64,000 nucleotides of DNA. Origin: Kuschelorhynchus macadamiae. Lineage: Eukaryota; Arthropoda; Insecta; Coleoptera; Curculionidae. This document shows positions 45,831-61,618 of the stretch, one piece after another; the first letter of the stretch is position 1, and each line of letters starts with the position of its first letter. The stretch covers positions 331,001-395,000 of the forward strand of contig JAUTXW010000873.1 of NCBI GenBank assembly GCA_030620095.1. The letters run 5' to 3'. The notes below the pieces were generated by a model. That model did no database searches. It saw only the letters and a list, made by a program, of their open reading frames with translations, and was not told the DNA's origin. The position numbers and the translations under genes were made by a program.

Positions 45831-47278
45831 ATCTAAGGTAAGACAATAGGTGAAGTTCAAAAACTTCATGTATATAACGTTCAGCAGTAATATTCGCAGT
45901 CACGCAGTCCGTAGTCAGTTGTTGGTATCAAGATGTATGAAGAGGGAGAATCGCAAATAGAAAAATACGTGTTCTTCATTTCATATCAAAAATAGTAACT
46001 GTACTCAACACAAAGACATTTTTAAATAAAGTCTAATAATTATCAAATATTTTTCACTTTAAAAAATAAAAACCAAAATTGTTTAAAAGTGATGTCAAAC
46101 TTTACATTGTTTATAATCAGAGCTGTGATAAGTACTCTGCAAAAGTATTTAAAGTAAGTAGTATTAGGTATTAGTATTTTGCAAAACTTAAAATTTTCAG
46201 TATTTTACTTAAAAAAGAAAATTTAAGTATGAGTAGCAAGAATATGCTTTTGCTTAAATACTTTTAGGTATTCAGTATTTATTAGATACTTAAAGCAGAG
46301 CTATAATACTTACAGTACATCTAGATACTTACAGTATTTAGCATATTTTTAAGTATTGCAATCATAACCAATTAATTTTCTTATATTAATAACTAAACAT
46401 TGATAAATCATATCATGTCAGAACTTTTTTTCTAAAACTCATGAGTATTGCACATATATTTAAGCATCACTGTAATGTTCTAGTTTTAGAAAAAAAAAGC
46501 TTTAAAGGAAATTACATAAAAATGGTATTGCATATGAAGCAAATACGCAAAAAAGCCATTAGAAAAAAATAATAAAGCATTATGCCTTTAAAATTAAACA
46601 TCGAATTTAAAAAGTTTTTCAGTAAAAAAAATTATGGATTATCTACATTTTTAAAACAGTAGATTCAAAAATATATTGTTCTACTGTTAAACTAAAGTGT
46701 TGAGGAAAGAAAGGCATACATGTACACGTAGGGTTTCCTCATGTCGAACTAACAATTAAATTAAGTAGATTTGTAATCTATTTAAACAACTTTACTACAA
46801 TTTCGATATAGCCCTCACCTAGATCTTAAATTAACATTTTTTATGTGCAATGTTGCCAAATTTCATTACTTAGTTATATAGATTTATGATATATGATTTC
46901 TCATTTCGAATAAACAAAATTTTAATTAATAAAAACGTGCATTTTAATGCACCGGATATAATTTTTCCTTCTATTTTGAAGCGCCGATAAAACTATTATT
47001 ATAAAAGCTAGAAAAGAAAAAGGTGGATAATTTAAAAACAAATATATAAAACAGAACTTCCTATTCTTTGGAAGTTGTTCAGTTAAGCCCCCCCAACCCC
47101 GCGAGAGTTTTTTTTTTGTTAGCAGTATAATTCTGCCCCTATCGGAATTTGATCTGTTTATAATTAATTTTAAGGTCTAAATCTAGGTTAAAATGTTTCA
47201 ATTAAAGGAACTTTTAAATCGAAATTTCGGTCAACTTACCTTAATTGTTTATGTAAGTTAGTTTGAGGTTTCTGATAA

Positions 47279-47768
<490 letters not shown>

Positions 47769-48387
47769 TTAAAAAATAAAAATTGTTAAACATTTTTAAT
47801 TAACAATTTAAAAAAGCATGGATTTTTCAACTTGCTTTTATTTGTTAAAGTTTGTTATATCATCCCTTAACTTCTGTCCTGTCTAACTCTATTAATTTTA
47901 ATAGTAACAAAACAGTATCTAAACCATTTAAACCTAAAACTGTATGCTCTAGAATTTTTGTTAAAACCTTTTTCTTCTAGCTCTTACCCCTTTTCAATAA
48001 TATTGAAAAAATACTTTTTTTACTCTTAGCCGGTGGTTGAGAAAAAATTATTTCCATTTATCTTTATCAGATAACTCTAACTATTTTATATAAAAAATTC
48101 GGGCAAGTTGATCAAAATTTCGATTTAAAAGTTCATTCACTAATATTTTATATTTTCAACATTTATTAATATTTATAAAATCGAAATATCCTGAGGAAAA
48201 AATAGATCCCCTAGGGAATGTATTTCTTTTTTGATGAATTACACTTCACGTACCAAATTTTAAAGCAATGCCAAATTTATCTCGGAAACCTTGGACTGGT
48301 AAAAGATTTGAAATTGCGTCATTCCGCTTTTTTTTTAAATTTTTTTAAATATGCGTGCGATCGGACCATTCCGACAAAAAAACGAAA

Positions 48388-48946
48388 GTCTACAAGCTTA
48401 ACTTTTAGATATATCAAAAAATATTGTATATAAAAGTTTTATGGTTTTCTCTGAACCGTCAGAATTTGCTAAAAAATGTGCAAATGGCAAATGGAACGTA
48501 AAAAAATGATCTTCGCCTGTGTTACTTTAAATGGAACACCCTCCCTCCATAATATTATTTCAATAAATGAGTATCTTCTTGCTGCTTATAAAGATACCAG
48601 ATTTGACATCATCATCTTTAAAGACAACCTAGAAAATCGACAAGAACCCGGCCATAAGAGGTAATGCATTACTTTCTAATGGCTTTAACTATGTGTATGT
48701 TCTGTCTCTTTCTAACACATTGTCCATTATGGCAGAGTTTTTGTCACATTTCTCGGTTGTCTTTAAAGATAAATTTAAACTTGGCATAATTATCAAGAAG
48801 ATGTCCATGTATTGAAATTATATTTTACAGGGTGTTCCAAAATCAAAATCGATGCTCATTTTCTTATCCTGACGGTTCAGAGAAAACCATCAAACTTATG
48901 TTTACAATAAATTTTGAGATATTTAAAAGAAAAGTTTGTAGACCCC
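48388..48946. repeat. inverted repeat, arms about 80 bp
   Basis: GTCTACAAGCTTAACTTTTA ... GGTTTTCTCTGAACCGTCAG (48388-48472) is matched in reverse at 48868-48946. The spacer of about 400 bases includes a GGAACACCCT and, inverted, AGGGTGTTCC pair. It is probably a foldback transposon. No coding could be supported. Confidence 0.65.
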
Positions 48947-49499
48947 GTTTAAAATATAACCCTGTACATATTATGTACATAAAAAGTCAACGAAAACTGA
49001 GTATGTATTTATCAGATTACTTATATCAATATAAGTAGGTTTTTATAATATATAAAAAGTAAATTAGGTACTTAAGAAGTGTTGCGCTTGGGGGGCCCCC
49101 CCTGGAAAATTGAAAGATTGTATATTACCTATGTATTATTATAATAATGTTATTTAAAGAACTTTTATTTGTTTTTGACCTCCCCCCCTGGACAAAATCA
49201 TGCGGTCGTTAATGTACTTAAGTCGTTTTAATATTAAGTCGTTTTAATATAATACTGAATTAAAAGTACTTAAGTATATCTTCAAAGAACTCTAAGCAGA
49301 TTTTGCAGTACATTTTTTAAATAATAAGTGATACTTAACCAAAATACGAAATTTTAAGTACCAGTACAAGTACTTTTCTAAAAAAAACTGAATTCATTGT
49401 CCCAAGTAACGCTAATTCAAAAGTACTTAAGTAAAATACTTACAGTATCAAAAATACTGTATATTTTTGTGTTCAGTACCTCAGCTGTGCTTACAGTTT

Positions 49500-51771
49500 T
49501 GATTTCCTCTTAAATCAAAAATATTATGCCACGCAAGTAATTTAAAGTTATATATAAATTTACACGAAATAAAAAGTACATTCATCGTTCTTCTTTCTTG
49601 GTCGATAAGTCAGTCACATGTTCACTGAAACTTGTCATATATTTTATATACCTTTATAATATTATTAAGACAATATTTTTGAGCTAATATTTTTCCTAAA
49701 CTACTCAGAATTTTTGAACTATTATTTCTACTTGAACTTTTGTATATTTCATCACATCATACATGTGTTTTCTTCGATAGTGTATATTTAAATACTGCAA
49801 TTAAAAATTTATTATTACACTAATGCAATTAAACTAACTTATTTTTTTGAAAAATAATACAATTACGATTTTAACATCGTTAAAAATCACTAATAATTTT
49901 TGTACTAAATTTTCACCCAAGTAAATTGAGAAGAAATGTACATGAAAACTAAAACAATAGTCAACAATCAGCATTTTTTATTCTGCTATGATAAGTTTAT
50001 TCACGTGGAGGGCCTATACAGAGGATTGGTTATTTGAATATACTATTAATACTTCAGTAGGGCATATTAGTATATATAATAATAAATAAGATACAAAAAA
50101 GTAACAGAAAAATGGTTTATAAAAAATAATACTATTCATTTCCATTTTTGCTCATTACTTTTTATTAAAGATCTAACTTCCAAATTAAAGGCACATTCAT
50201 TAGTCAGACTGAAATCAAATTTGCATTTCAACAAACAAAAACTCTTTCCACACTTTATACGAGAACTAAATCTCTACTAAAACTCTAAACTATGAAAGAA
50301 AATTGAAATACAGTTTATAAAACGCCATGTTTAAATTCCAGTAAAGTTTATGTATGCCAAACTTCCAGAAATCTCATTGGTCGCATCACTTCACATAAGA
50401 GCGATTTGTAACACTAAAAAACTATCTTGTGCTCTATCTGAATATGTACTAAAAGAGAGTCATTTTTTGAATTATCGGAATACGTCGAAAAAAATTATCA
50501 CAAAAGAATATCTCTAGAAATGGTCCATATAAACAACGATCCCAATGCCATGAATAAGCGATTTTCAAAATCTTAGCTCAATTTACAATTATATTTTAAA
50601 ACTTTAAGACAAAAACAGATTAAGAGTCTGGAAATTCAAAAGTTTTCCTCTCAAGTAAATGATCGCATTTAGAGTTTTGTTGCACTTATCTCTTTCGTAA
50701 TGTACCATATAAAATCACTATTAATTAATTTTTTCTTTAATCATTCAGTGAGATATAAAATAATTCTTTCTTTTCACCAACTATCTCTCATTCGCCAAAA
50801 TAGCAATAATTTAAATATTTATTTTATCCCTTGTTTTTGAACGGTTTTTGGATTGGGTTTAAAACTTTTAGCGTGTAACAGAGTTACATAATATTCCAAT
50901 TGTCTCCAATCATTACCAATAAATAAAAACTTAAATTCTAATCTCTAACAAATTAGATTAATAATCAATAATGTATTGTAAACTGGCGCCATCTATATCT
51001 CATTGATCAAACTTTACTTTTGTTAATTAAATACGGACTTCCCACCCTGTTTTTGACCCAGTCCAGATTACTCTCAATTTATATTATATTTATAGGTCAA
51101 CTGTTGATATTATATAACATGTACATAATTAATTACGTTATAGTTTTATGTCCCTCTTGCTTCTAGTCCGGCTTGGTTCTAATAGATTTCTTTAATCAAC
51201 TTTCAGTTCTGTTACCGCATCATTGACATTGTAGCTGATCATGACAGATATTCCCACTTTGGGGCCTGAAGCCATAGCTTTTCTTAGAAACGATCGATAG
51301 AAATAAACGGGTGCGTAGTACAAAGTTTTTTTTGTGTTTTTTCGTGTTTAGGGATTTTATCTTTTATACGATTTACCAATTTTTCTTATAGCAGTGATGA
51401 CGTACTAGCACTAAGAAAAACTTACTTCTTTTCTTCTTCTTCAGTTTATGCAGTTCTAAAACCATGTTAGCTAAAACTTAATAATAAATTACATCATGTG
51501 CTTAAATTTTCAATTGCGTCGTTCCATAGTCAAAAGTCAAACTCAAAAACAGCTTTACTGTAATGAAAGAACAATCTCATGTACAAAGCAATTAAATCTA
51601 AAATTAAGCAAACAGTATAAAAATTAATTTAAAATCAGTCACTAGATAAATAAAAATATAAGAGACATAACTAACAAGCAACCGTATATTAAGCTCTCTG
51701 AATCAGAAGGTTTTTCACTTTTAGAAAATTTTCTTTGTCAGAGATACTCCTTATCAGTAGATTTTTTGCTT
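49500..51771. other. no gene seen
   Basis: AT-rich, without recognisable repeats or protein families. Confidence 0.4.
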
Positions 51772-53773
51772 TCAAAAAATTATGGACTTTTTTGTCAAAG
51801 TCAAAGAGAATAGGCAAAAATGTGACTCAGAACTACACGTTGGATAAGCACGGGCTGATTCAATCTCCTGTACGAACTCGACACGCATAAGGCACACTGT
51901 CTCAAAGTTAAGCCGATGATCTATAATTAAGCCCAAGAACTTGACACCCTGTAAATTTCCTATAATCTGTGAAATCAAAGATAGTTCATCAATATGACAC
52001 TTATTATGCCAGAGAAACGTCGTATCGTCGGCAAACATCATAATCACACCTGTTATGTTTAGCTTCCAAAGATCTAAAGGGGTTAATGTATAATCAAAAA
52101 ACAACAGTGAACCCAACATATACTCAAGTGGAACACCAGAATTAATTTGAAGATGTTTATTATTAAACATTACTGACTGGTAACGTCCTAATAAGTAAGA
52201 GCTTAACCAAGCCAGAGATGCACCTCTGAATCCACAGATTTCGAGCCTTTGCAGCAGTATTCCATGATCTACACAATCAAAAGCCTTGGTAGGCTCTCCA
52301 TCATTTAGACTAAGGTACAAGCTATTTAATAAGGAAAACATAGCATCATTAGTGTTCTTAGAAGCCTGAAAGCCAAACTGTGCCATGCTTATAAGGTTGT
52401 GTTTAATAACAAAGCCCGCGATACGCATCTTCATCAGCTTTTCAACCACTTTAGTCAATGTAGGAAGCAACAAAATCAGTCTGAAGTAAGATGGCGTCTC
52501 TGTTACCTCCTTTAAAAAGTGGAGTAACGCAAGCGAGCTACAAGGCTGGTGGAAAAACACCAATTTGATAAAAAAATTATTGCTTCGGCAAGCGCCTGTA
52601 GAGCGGCCTCTGGTAGTCGCAAAAGCATCTTTAAAGAAATATTGTCCCAAGCAGAAGTATTCTTATTTTTTATATCCCTAAAGACAATCCCAATTTTATT
52701 GATATCCGTTGGAACAAAAAAAAAAGGTATTTCTTATTATCATGCCATCGAACAATAAAAGGAGTTTAATTCATTACATGTTAGGTTAGAAGAGGTTGAT
52801 TAAGTCTCGTTACCGCTCAGTTTTTTTACTATTTTCCAACTTTCCCTCTGTTTATTATAGGACTGCTCCATTCGGCTGTTTGGCAATTTATTTGTTTTTT
52901 GGTATTTATTAAAATCTATCAATAAGATACTTTCGAAGTTTGTGCAAGGTACGCACATTACGGGAAGATGTTTTTAAGTCTCTTGATAAACCATGGTTTT
53001 TTCTTTTTTGTCTTTAAGTTTTTAAGAGTAAATGCTAAATTAAAATTATTAGATAAAAGACAGTGAACATGTGCAAGCAGGTCATTTGCTTGCAAGACAC
53101 TGACGCAGTCGCTTTTAATACACAATTGAGAAAACCTACCATAATTGTTATATGTATAAAGGTATGCCTTTTCGCCTAATCTTTCTTGTCTTTTTACATA
53201 AGGTTTTAAAGGTACACAAAACCGGTCATGGTCCGAAAGACCTGCATTTCACACAGAACAATTGATAAAAACATTTTCATGATTTGAACCAATATAATCA
53301 ATCAAAGACGATGATTATTTAGTAACTAGAGTGGGGTCCCTCAAATTCATGACTAAATTAAAAGAGTAAAGTAAATTAGATATCATTCGAAAATTAATAT
53401 GTGAATGGTTTAAATAATCTATGTTTAGGTCTCCAGCCAAAATAATCCATGCATGTAAAGGAAGTCCCAGAATAAGCAACTCTAATCTATTAACAAACAG
53501 AGAGATATCAATACATGGAGGTCTGTACATATATATAACAAGAATATTTAATTTAGTGACATGAACAATAGAAAATTCAAACTCTTTTTCGACAATCATG
53601 TCATTCAATCTATTAAAATCAACAAAATTATACATGTTCAGAAAATCATTGTGTATAAATATCACAGTACCGCCATGAATGTGGTCAGACCTAGAATACC
53701 TTGACATTACAGTATAATCGGGCAAAAATACTGACTCACGATTCTCGAGCCAATGCTCACTCAAAAGCAACAT
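51772..53773 (-). pseudogene. LINE ORF2: endonuclease and reverse transcriptase
   Basis: The endonuclease part (53773-53315) has LLSEHWL near its start, GGTVIFIH and the catalytic-loop block AGDLNIDYLNH. The reverse transcriptase starts in another frame near 52730 (NKNTSAWDNISLKML), continues in 52650-51772 with AFDCVDHGILLQRL, GVPLEYMLGSLLF (normally GVPQGS.LGP) and FADDTTF with both catalytic Asp residues, and ends in the thumb region LGLIID. Between 53315 and 52740 coding is patchy. The enzyme would nick DNA and prime reverse transcription there. Confidence 0.75.
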
Positions 53774-53935
53774 ATCACGGTAATCAGTGCTATTTAGAAT
53801 AAGCTACAATTCATCGACTTTATTTCATAATGATTGAATATTTAATAATAATAATGAAAAGTTGTTATCATTGATTACCCTAAAAAAGTATTATTAGTTA
53901 GTACATTTTGATTGGCTTGTCATCAAGCCTGATCA

Positions 53936-54636
53936 TTACAATACCTTCTGTGTCGAAACATTTGAGCAGAAAATCTGAGAGGAAATATACCTGCAAAGCA
54001 ACCTATTTCCATCATAGGATGGTTCGCTATACCAAGATCTTTCTTCATTCTGCATAAAATTCTCCATAGACACAAAAGTCAAGCTGTTCATGTCCCTATG
54101 AATACACTTGTGAATTGTAATATTAAGATTATGAATAAAGTCATTTAATACTCTTCTTCTAGCTGTAAATGCGGAACCAACCACAATAAAGTTTTTCATA
54201 GCTGACAGAGACAATAATTTGGACAAGCTACCCTGGGATATAGATTTTCCCCTCAAGGCACTTTCACACCCACAGAACATTATCACATAATCATTCTTTG
54301 TGTACTAAGTTCTACCGATTTGTCAACTATATCCTCAAAAAGAAGTCTATTCCAATACTGACAGTTCATATCACATTTTGCATGTGTATATCTTTTTAAC
54401 AGGGCTGCACAACCCTTAACACTATTCCGATTTCCAATAATCAATATTTGAGGTTTTTTCTGTAAGACAGGTTTTGAACTATTTAAATTTGCTTGACTTT
54501 CATGTAAACAGGATATATTATTTTTAGTAGTCAACACAGTTTCAGATACGACTACTTCATTTTGTACGGAGTCACAAGAATCATTGTTATCACCTTTAGT
54601 AAGATTTTGGCATAATTCATTCTGGGATCTCTTCAC
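53936..54636 (-). pseudogene. LINE ORF1 with SGNH/GDSL esterase-like module
   Basis: The first frame (54636-54283) carries KPQILIIGNRN, where esterases of this fold have a GDS/GDR nucleophile block; here it reads GNRN. The second frame (54286-53936) begins MIMFCGCESALRG (usual G.ND block decayed) and ends near SEPSYDGNRLL where the catalytic Asp-X-X-His block should be; the His is replaced. One frameshift lies at about 54285. Such modules occur in ORF1 of CR1-type LINEs. Here it is dead. Confidence 0.6.
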
Positions 54637-54802
54637 TTGTGTTCAACATGCTGTTTTCACTTTCTAGCACACGCATACAGAAAAACATGCTTACATTTCG
54701 CAGCTCCTTTATATTTTCCTCTACCCGTTAATATTTTCCACATAAGAAAGCTTCTTTCTCCTTCTGTATGTCTGCATTTTCATCTAGCATATTCTTAATT
54801 TC

Positions 54803-54803
<1 letters not shown>

Positions 54804-54893
<90 letters not shown>
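54804..54893. repeat. (TA)n microsatellite, 90 bp
   Basis: A pure TA tract between the LINE 5' side and the start of the Penelope-like relic. Confidence 0.95.
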
Positions 54894-54897
<4 letters not shown>

Positions 54898-54949
54898 CTT
54901 CTTTCACGGATATAGGTTTATTTGCAAAATCAAACACAATGGAATTAAC

Positions 54950-55915
54950 TTGACGTTTCGCCTATCATAGTAGGCTTTCTCAAAAATTGCTCATTCCTTT
55001 TTTTTTGGTATATGTCCAGCTTTCAAATCTACAGTTAATTAAAAAAAAATAGTAGTCAAATTATAAAAATTAGTTAGTGCTATAAAAGGCAAATCGAATA
55101 TTTTAAAAAACTGAATTCTTAGAAGCCTTAAATCTTATGTCAAATAATTATTTTCAATACAAAAACCAATTTTATCAACAACTTGATGGATGGGCTATGG
55201 GCTCACCTATTTCCTCTATAATTGCACAAATAGTTATGGAATACCTAGAAGGAAGTTCTCGAAAAATTGAATTTTAATATTACTTTTTTTAAGAGATATG
55301 TGGAAAATAAAATTGTTTAGCATCAGTTCCAGAAAACAAAATAGAAGAACTACCTTTCGCTTTCAATAATTTCCACGCAAAACTTCAGTTGACTCTTGAA
55401 GTTGAAACAGCAAACAAAATAATTAGAAAGAAAATAATTTAAAAACTAAATAGTTTACAAAAGAAACTTGGTCGGGACGATATCTTAATTTCAATTCCTA
55501 CCATCCATACAAACAAAAAGGTATTGTGATTGGTCTAGTTGACCGTGTCATATCTTTAACTTCACCGGAATACCGTCCTGAAGCCCTTAATAGTGTTAAA
55601 GAGACCTTAATAGAAAATCATTTTCCGGAAAAACTGATGAAAAAAATTATCAAACAAAGGATTTATATCTATTATAACAATCACAACGAAAAAGTAATGC
55701 AAGATAATACGTAAGAAAAATAATACATTGCAATGCTATACACATCTCAATTATTTGAAAAATTAAAACATATCTTAGGAGAATATAACATAATTGTGTG
55801 TCATAAAGCCCAGAACCTGATAGGCTCCCTATTTACAAAATTAAAAACTAAAATTCCTAAAAATAAAAAATCCAATCTTGTATATGAAATTCAAATTACA
55901 CAATCACATAAATGA
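54950..55915 (+). pseudogene. Penelope-like element relic
   Basis: A TTGACGTTTCGCCTATCATAG string at 54950-54971 resembles the terminal repeats of Penelope-like elements. The reverse transcriptase follows in pieces: NQFYQQLDGWAMGSPISS (55165-55220), FKRYVEN (55287-55308, where the catalytic YVDD is expected), FNNFHAKLQLTLE (55362-55400), IGLVDRVISLTSPEYRP (55526-55580) and FTKLKTKIPKNKKSNLVYEI (55833-55890). A GIY-YIG nuclease would come next, but the frame stops at 55915. Multiple stops make it dead. Confidence 0.75.
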
Positions 55916-57138
<1,223 letters not shown>

Positions 57139-57479
57139 CTTGAAGTCCACTTTAACCTGAGTCGACTTTTGACACACACCAGAAGTTAATTCAAGCCATA
57201 GATTTTGAGAAACTAAGAAGAAAAAGTCTACAAGAAATAGTACAGATTAATATATTAAAAAAAGAGTTTTTAGAATATTTCCATCTTTATTTTAAAAAAT
57301 ATCCATAAGTTCTAACTTCACCGTTCTCATAACTTAAAAAAAAAAAAAGACATCTCCAGAAGAAATGCCAATTCGCAGTTGTCCCCTAGGAAATATGGGA
57401 TGTTGTTTCAAACATATTTACTGACATTATTGTTTATCTTGCTCATCAGTATTTTGAAAAATGATGTGCTTATCTCTAC

Positions 57480-58645
57480 AAAGAAGAACAAGCAAACTGT
57501 TTACGATTGTTAAATGAACGCAGAACAATAAGATTTGTTTCAAATTTGAACAGGGTCGGTCGCAGTTCAATTTGTCGGCTTCGTCAACGAAAAGACGAAA
57601 GGGGCGATTTAAATTACCACTTTATTAGTGGACGTCCGAGGCTTATACTACCGAGGCAGAAAAGATGGTTGGTAAAATAAGCTCGACACAGGCAAACGGA
57701 AAATTCTAGGCACCAAAATGAAAATCTTAGAAGACAACTGGCTTTGGTAGTTTCTAATTGAACAATTAGGCGGAAACTAAATTCAAATTATTTAAGGTAA
57801 TAAAAACAAAATGACTCAAAACTTTTGCTTTTTATTATAAATATGTATGGCCGAAATAATGCGAATGTTTTTCTAGAGCACAGTAACTTAAATTTTAATC
57901 CTTTATTATTTTGCGGTTGCGTACAAAATTATCCCGCAAATAAAATGTATACGTAACTTGTTATTCAATTTCAGAGCTAGACGAAGAGCAAAATGTACTT
58001 TTAGTCAACCATAGGGCAAGATATTTAGAATGGACAGGAGCACGTTTAAAATGGGGAGTTAATGAAGGGGAAAACCGCATGTAGTAATTTATTTCATTCG
58101 GATGGAACAGTTCTTGTGTGGCGATCATCTGGGTAACGATTCCGGGAGGGAAATATGTCTATAAGTCTAGGAAGCGTTTGAGGGCGGCGGAAGAAACGTC
58201 TGGGCATGGGTAATGCTAAATGGCAAAACTGAACTTTTAATTACGCGTGAAACAGTAAATGAGGAAGTTTATAGGGACAATATACTTAAGGACATAATGC
58301 TTCCATTCGCAGAGAATTTTGGGGAAAACTTTGTTCTAATTAATGACAATGCAAAGTGTCATAGAGCAGGCACCGTTAATAATTTTTAGGGACACACACA
58401 TTAATAGAACATATTGGTTTAGATTTAAGTCGCTGGTTCGTCAAAAAGAAAATGCGCCAGAAAACCTAGAAGATCTAGAGGCAGCATTAGTCGACGAGTG
58501 GGAGAATATCCCTGAATGTATAAATCTCCTTGTACGAAGCATGCCTCCTCCTCCTAGGTGCCATGAGATTTATAATTTAACCGGAGTTTCTAGTAGGTAT
58601 TTGTTCGTTAGTTTATTTCTTACTTCAAATGTTTGTTATGTTTAA
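57480..58645 (+). pseudogene. Tc1-like transposase with a probable intron, decayed
   Basis: The N-terminal part (57480-57796) has the paired helix-turn-helix: LLNERRTIRFVS, VGRSSICRLRQR, then the FISGRPRL linker and TIRRKLN. A donor GTAATA at 57797 and acceptor TTTCAG at 57974 bound a 178-base intron whose removal joins LR to ARRRAKCTF in frame, as in Tc1 proteins (GLRARR). Downstream the DDE part is broken: FHSDGTVLVWRSSG (58090), VLINDNAKCHRAGTV (58330) with the second Asp, then LEDLEAALVDEWENIPECIN and MPPPPRCHE near 58500-58565. At least three frameshifts or stops are present. Confidence 0.7.
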
Positions 58646-58659
58646 TGTTCTAAATTCTA

Positions 58660-59935
58660 ATAAAACTGTATACCAACTTGTTTTGAATTTGATGATTTTC
58701 TTTGACTAAAAGTCACATATTGCTACTTTGCTAGGCAAGGCGTGATTCCTGATGTTTAAGAATAACAATATGAATTGGTTTCTGCGTTATCAACTTATAA
58801 TAATAGTCTTAGGTAACTTTTTTGGTTTTGGAGATTTTTTTAATATAAATCGAAATTTTCTTAAATCTTGTTTCTAAACTATTTATATAAATTTAAACTT
58901 GGATTTTTTATTGTAGACTTTTTACAAGTTTTTGATATCAACAAGTTTTTCGCGTACCTACTATTCATCTGCCTGTAAGGTTGTTACATTTTTTCTTAAA
59001 AATAAGTATATGTATAATTTTAATTCGATTCCTGAGACATCCTGTAGAGAATGTTTATTGGTGTTTAATTCATGCTTTCATTAAAAAACATCTTAAATTA
59101 TATGTGTTTTATTCTAGTACTTTCAGAAAGCTAACTAATAAATATTACTTTGGTTAAAAAAAGCAAATCGGTGGAATGTTCGAAAAAATCATACAAATTA
59201 GTTTTTGCAAATTCAGCAAGGATTATTTAAATGCAGCTAACAAAAAATTAAAGCAGTTTTGGTAAATGTTAGATGCCGAAGAATTTTTTTTTAATTTGCA
59301 GGGTCTTGGTTTCCATCCTTTAGACGTCTTACAAAACTTGAGCTTTTCGCTAACAGCAGCTTACTATTGACTAAATTTACAAAAGATCTGTGAAGAACGC
59401 AGCCTAATATCTCATTTAGTTTCTCAAAAATATTGGAATTGGAATTTAATTATGGCCAGTAGTTTGTATATATGGATAACAATCCCTCATTTAGGGCAAG
59501 TAAAAATACACAAAAAAGCCTCCTAATAATTTGTAATACGACACAAAAAACAAATTACATATTGATGCACGCCTTTGGAGCAACATACTACCTCTTGTCC
59601 AGTTTTTGTTCGAAATGGAATTTTTCAAAACTCTATAAAAGTTGATTTTAATCAACTTGATTATTTTAATATTTTTTTTTTATAAATATATGTCGGCAAA
59701 TGCCTTATTTTTGAGATACAGTGTGTTGAAATAAAAAAAGGATTTTTTTAGTTATTCCGTAAAAGTACGAGCCACTGGATTAAGTTTTGGCACCTCATAC
59801 AGGGTTTATACTTATTTTGAAAAATCAAATCCCAGGTTTTCCCCGACTTTTTTTCATAAAATTCCAGGCATGTATCATATCACTTAGTTTCAAACAGAAA
59901 CACAGATACCCAAAAAATAATAACCTCCAAATTCA
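58660..59935. other. no gene seen
   Basis: AT-rich. One copy of the dispersed TTTTTGAGATACAGTGTGTT motif is at 59709-59728. Confidence 0.4.
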
Positions 59936-60136
59936 ATAAAAAGGTTTTAACTTTAGACCAGGTCTAATCTGACACAGATAGGTTTAAAATGACAAAAAGA
60001 CTATATAATAAAATAATAAGTTTAGTAGATGATGCAAAAACAAAATTTGACAGCGACATTAGGAAAACATAGCTGGGGAACGATTATGTTTAATTTCCAT
60101 GGTAACTAGACCAGATCTAAATATTAAACCTTTTTA
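59936..60136. mobile_element. MITE-like foldback, about 200 bp
   Basis: AAAAAGGTTTTAACTTTAGA plus CCAGGTCTA (59936-59967) is matched in reverse at 60105-60136. The interior has no coding and carries TTTCCATGGTAAC. Flanking duplication is unclear (TA possible). Confidence 0.6.
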
Positions 60137-60924
60137 GTGAAGCTGGAGGGTTTATGTTTGACATAAAACTGTGATAGGACGTCATAAAAATACAGAAGTC
60201 TATATCACAAAAAATATATATATTTAATATATAGGTACCTCATATGAAATTAAAAACAACAAAACAATTCTATCAAATAAGAAAAACAAAAACAAATTTT
60301 AGTTGCTATGTATGAAAGATATAGTTATTTTCTATATTGCCACATAAATTTGGATTGTTCAGTTATCTTACTGTCAATTAAAGAATCTGCTTTCTTCCTA
60401 TTTTTTTCTAAATACTGGTGATATTTTCTTCAAGAGTTATTAACATATTTTCTCATAGTTATTTATTTGAATATTTGTTACGCCCCCTGAATTAAGTACC
60501 GCATCGTGCACTCTTCTTTGGGCAATGAGAGATCCTTCTTTCAGATTTTCTACTAATATATCTTTATATATATATATATATAGTTAATTTTTGAGTATCT
60601 GTATAAAGAAATGGTACCATTGGACTATAAAATTAGAAGTTCTTTAAAAACGGTTCCAACATTCAGGCAACACAAGTGAAAAAGCCAATTTTTGCTGGCA
60701 TTAATTGGTCACTTATATCCTTTTTACATTTTTTACCGATATGTTGCTGGGTAGCTTTATATATTTGTCTTCTACATACATTTTTATAGCTGAAAAGATT
60801 TGCAAAGCCCTTTCACATACATTAACATTTTCTACCCAATGCACAGTACACAGTTTAAGAGAAAATACATTAGTTACCCTTTACAATAATATCGAATCAT
60901 TTTAGGACTACAAATTTAGATAAA

Positions 60925-61410
<486 letters not shown>

Positions 61411-61618
61411 TTTCCTGGATTTCCTATACTTACTTAATAAACACCCTGTATATTAGGAAGTCACCAGAATACAGCATTTTTCTAAAAATTGAAAAATGAT
61501 AAAATAACGTCGTGTTTATTTTTCAGTTAAACATAACATTTCAACGCTTTTTTCATTTTGGTTTTTACGTAATTAAAAATTACCCTATCACCAAATTTAA
61601 TATTATGCTTTTAATGCA

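Larger units (their letters stand above)
51772..54640 (-). mobile_element. CR1/Jockey-clade LINE, decayed
   Basis: In order on the minus strand: ORF1 with an SGNH/GDSL-like module (54636-53936), an AP-type endonuclease (53773-53315) and a reverse transcriptase (about 52740-51772). No tail repeat is obvious on the 3' side. The 5' side ends in a (TA)n tract at 54804-54893. It has stops and frameshifts in both ORFs. The module order points to the CR1 side of the Jockey group. Confidence 0.75.

Noticed and set aside
48218..49038. Three short plus-strand frames (71, 62, 68 codons)
   Set aside because: They lie in the arms and loop of an inverted repeat and show no protein similarity.
49069..49222. 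Possible hAT MITE between two GTACTTAAG strings (49068-49076, 49214-49222)
   Set aside because: The duplication looks right, but the ends do not match as inverted repeats, and ACTTAAG is common in this stretch.
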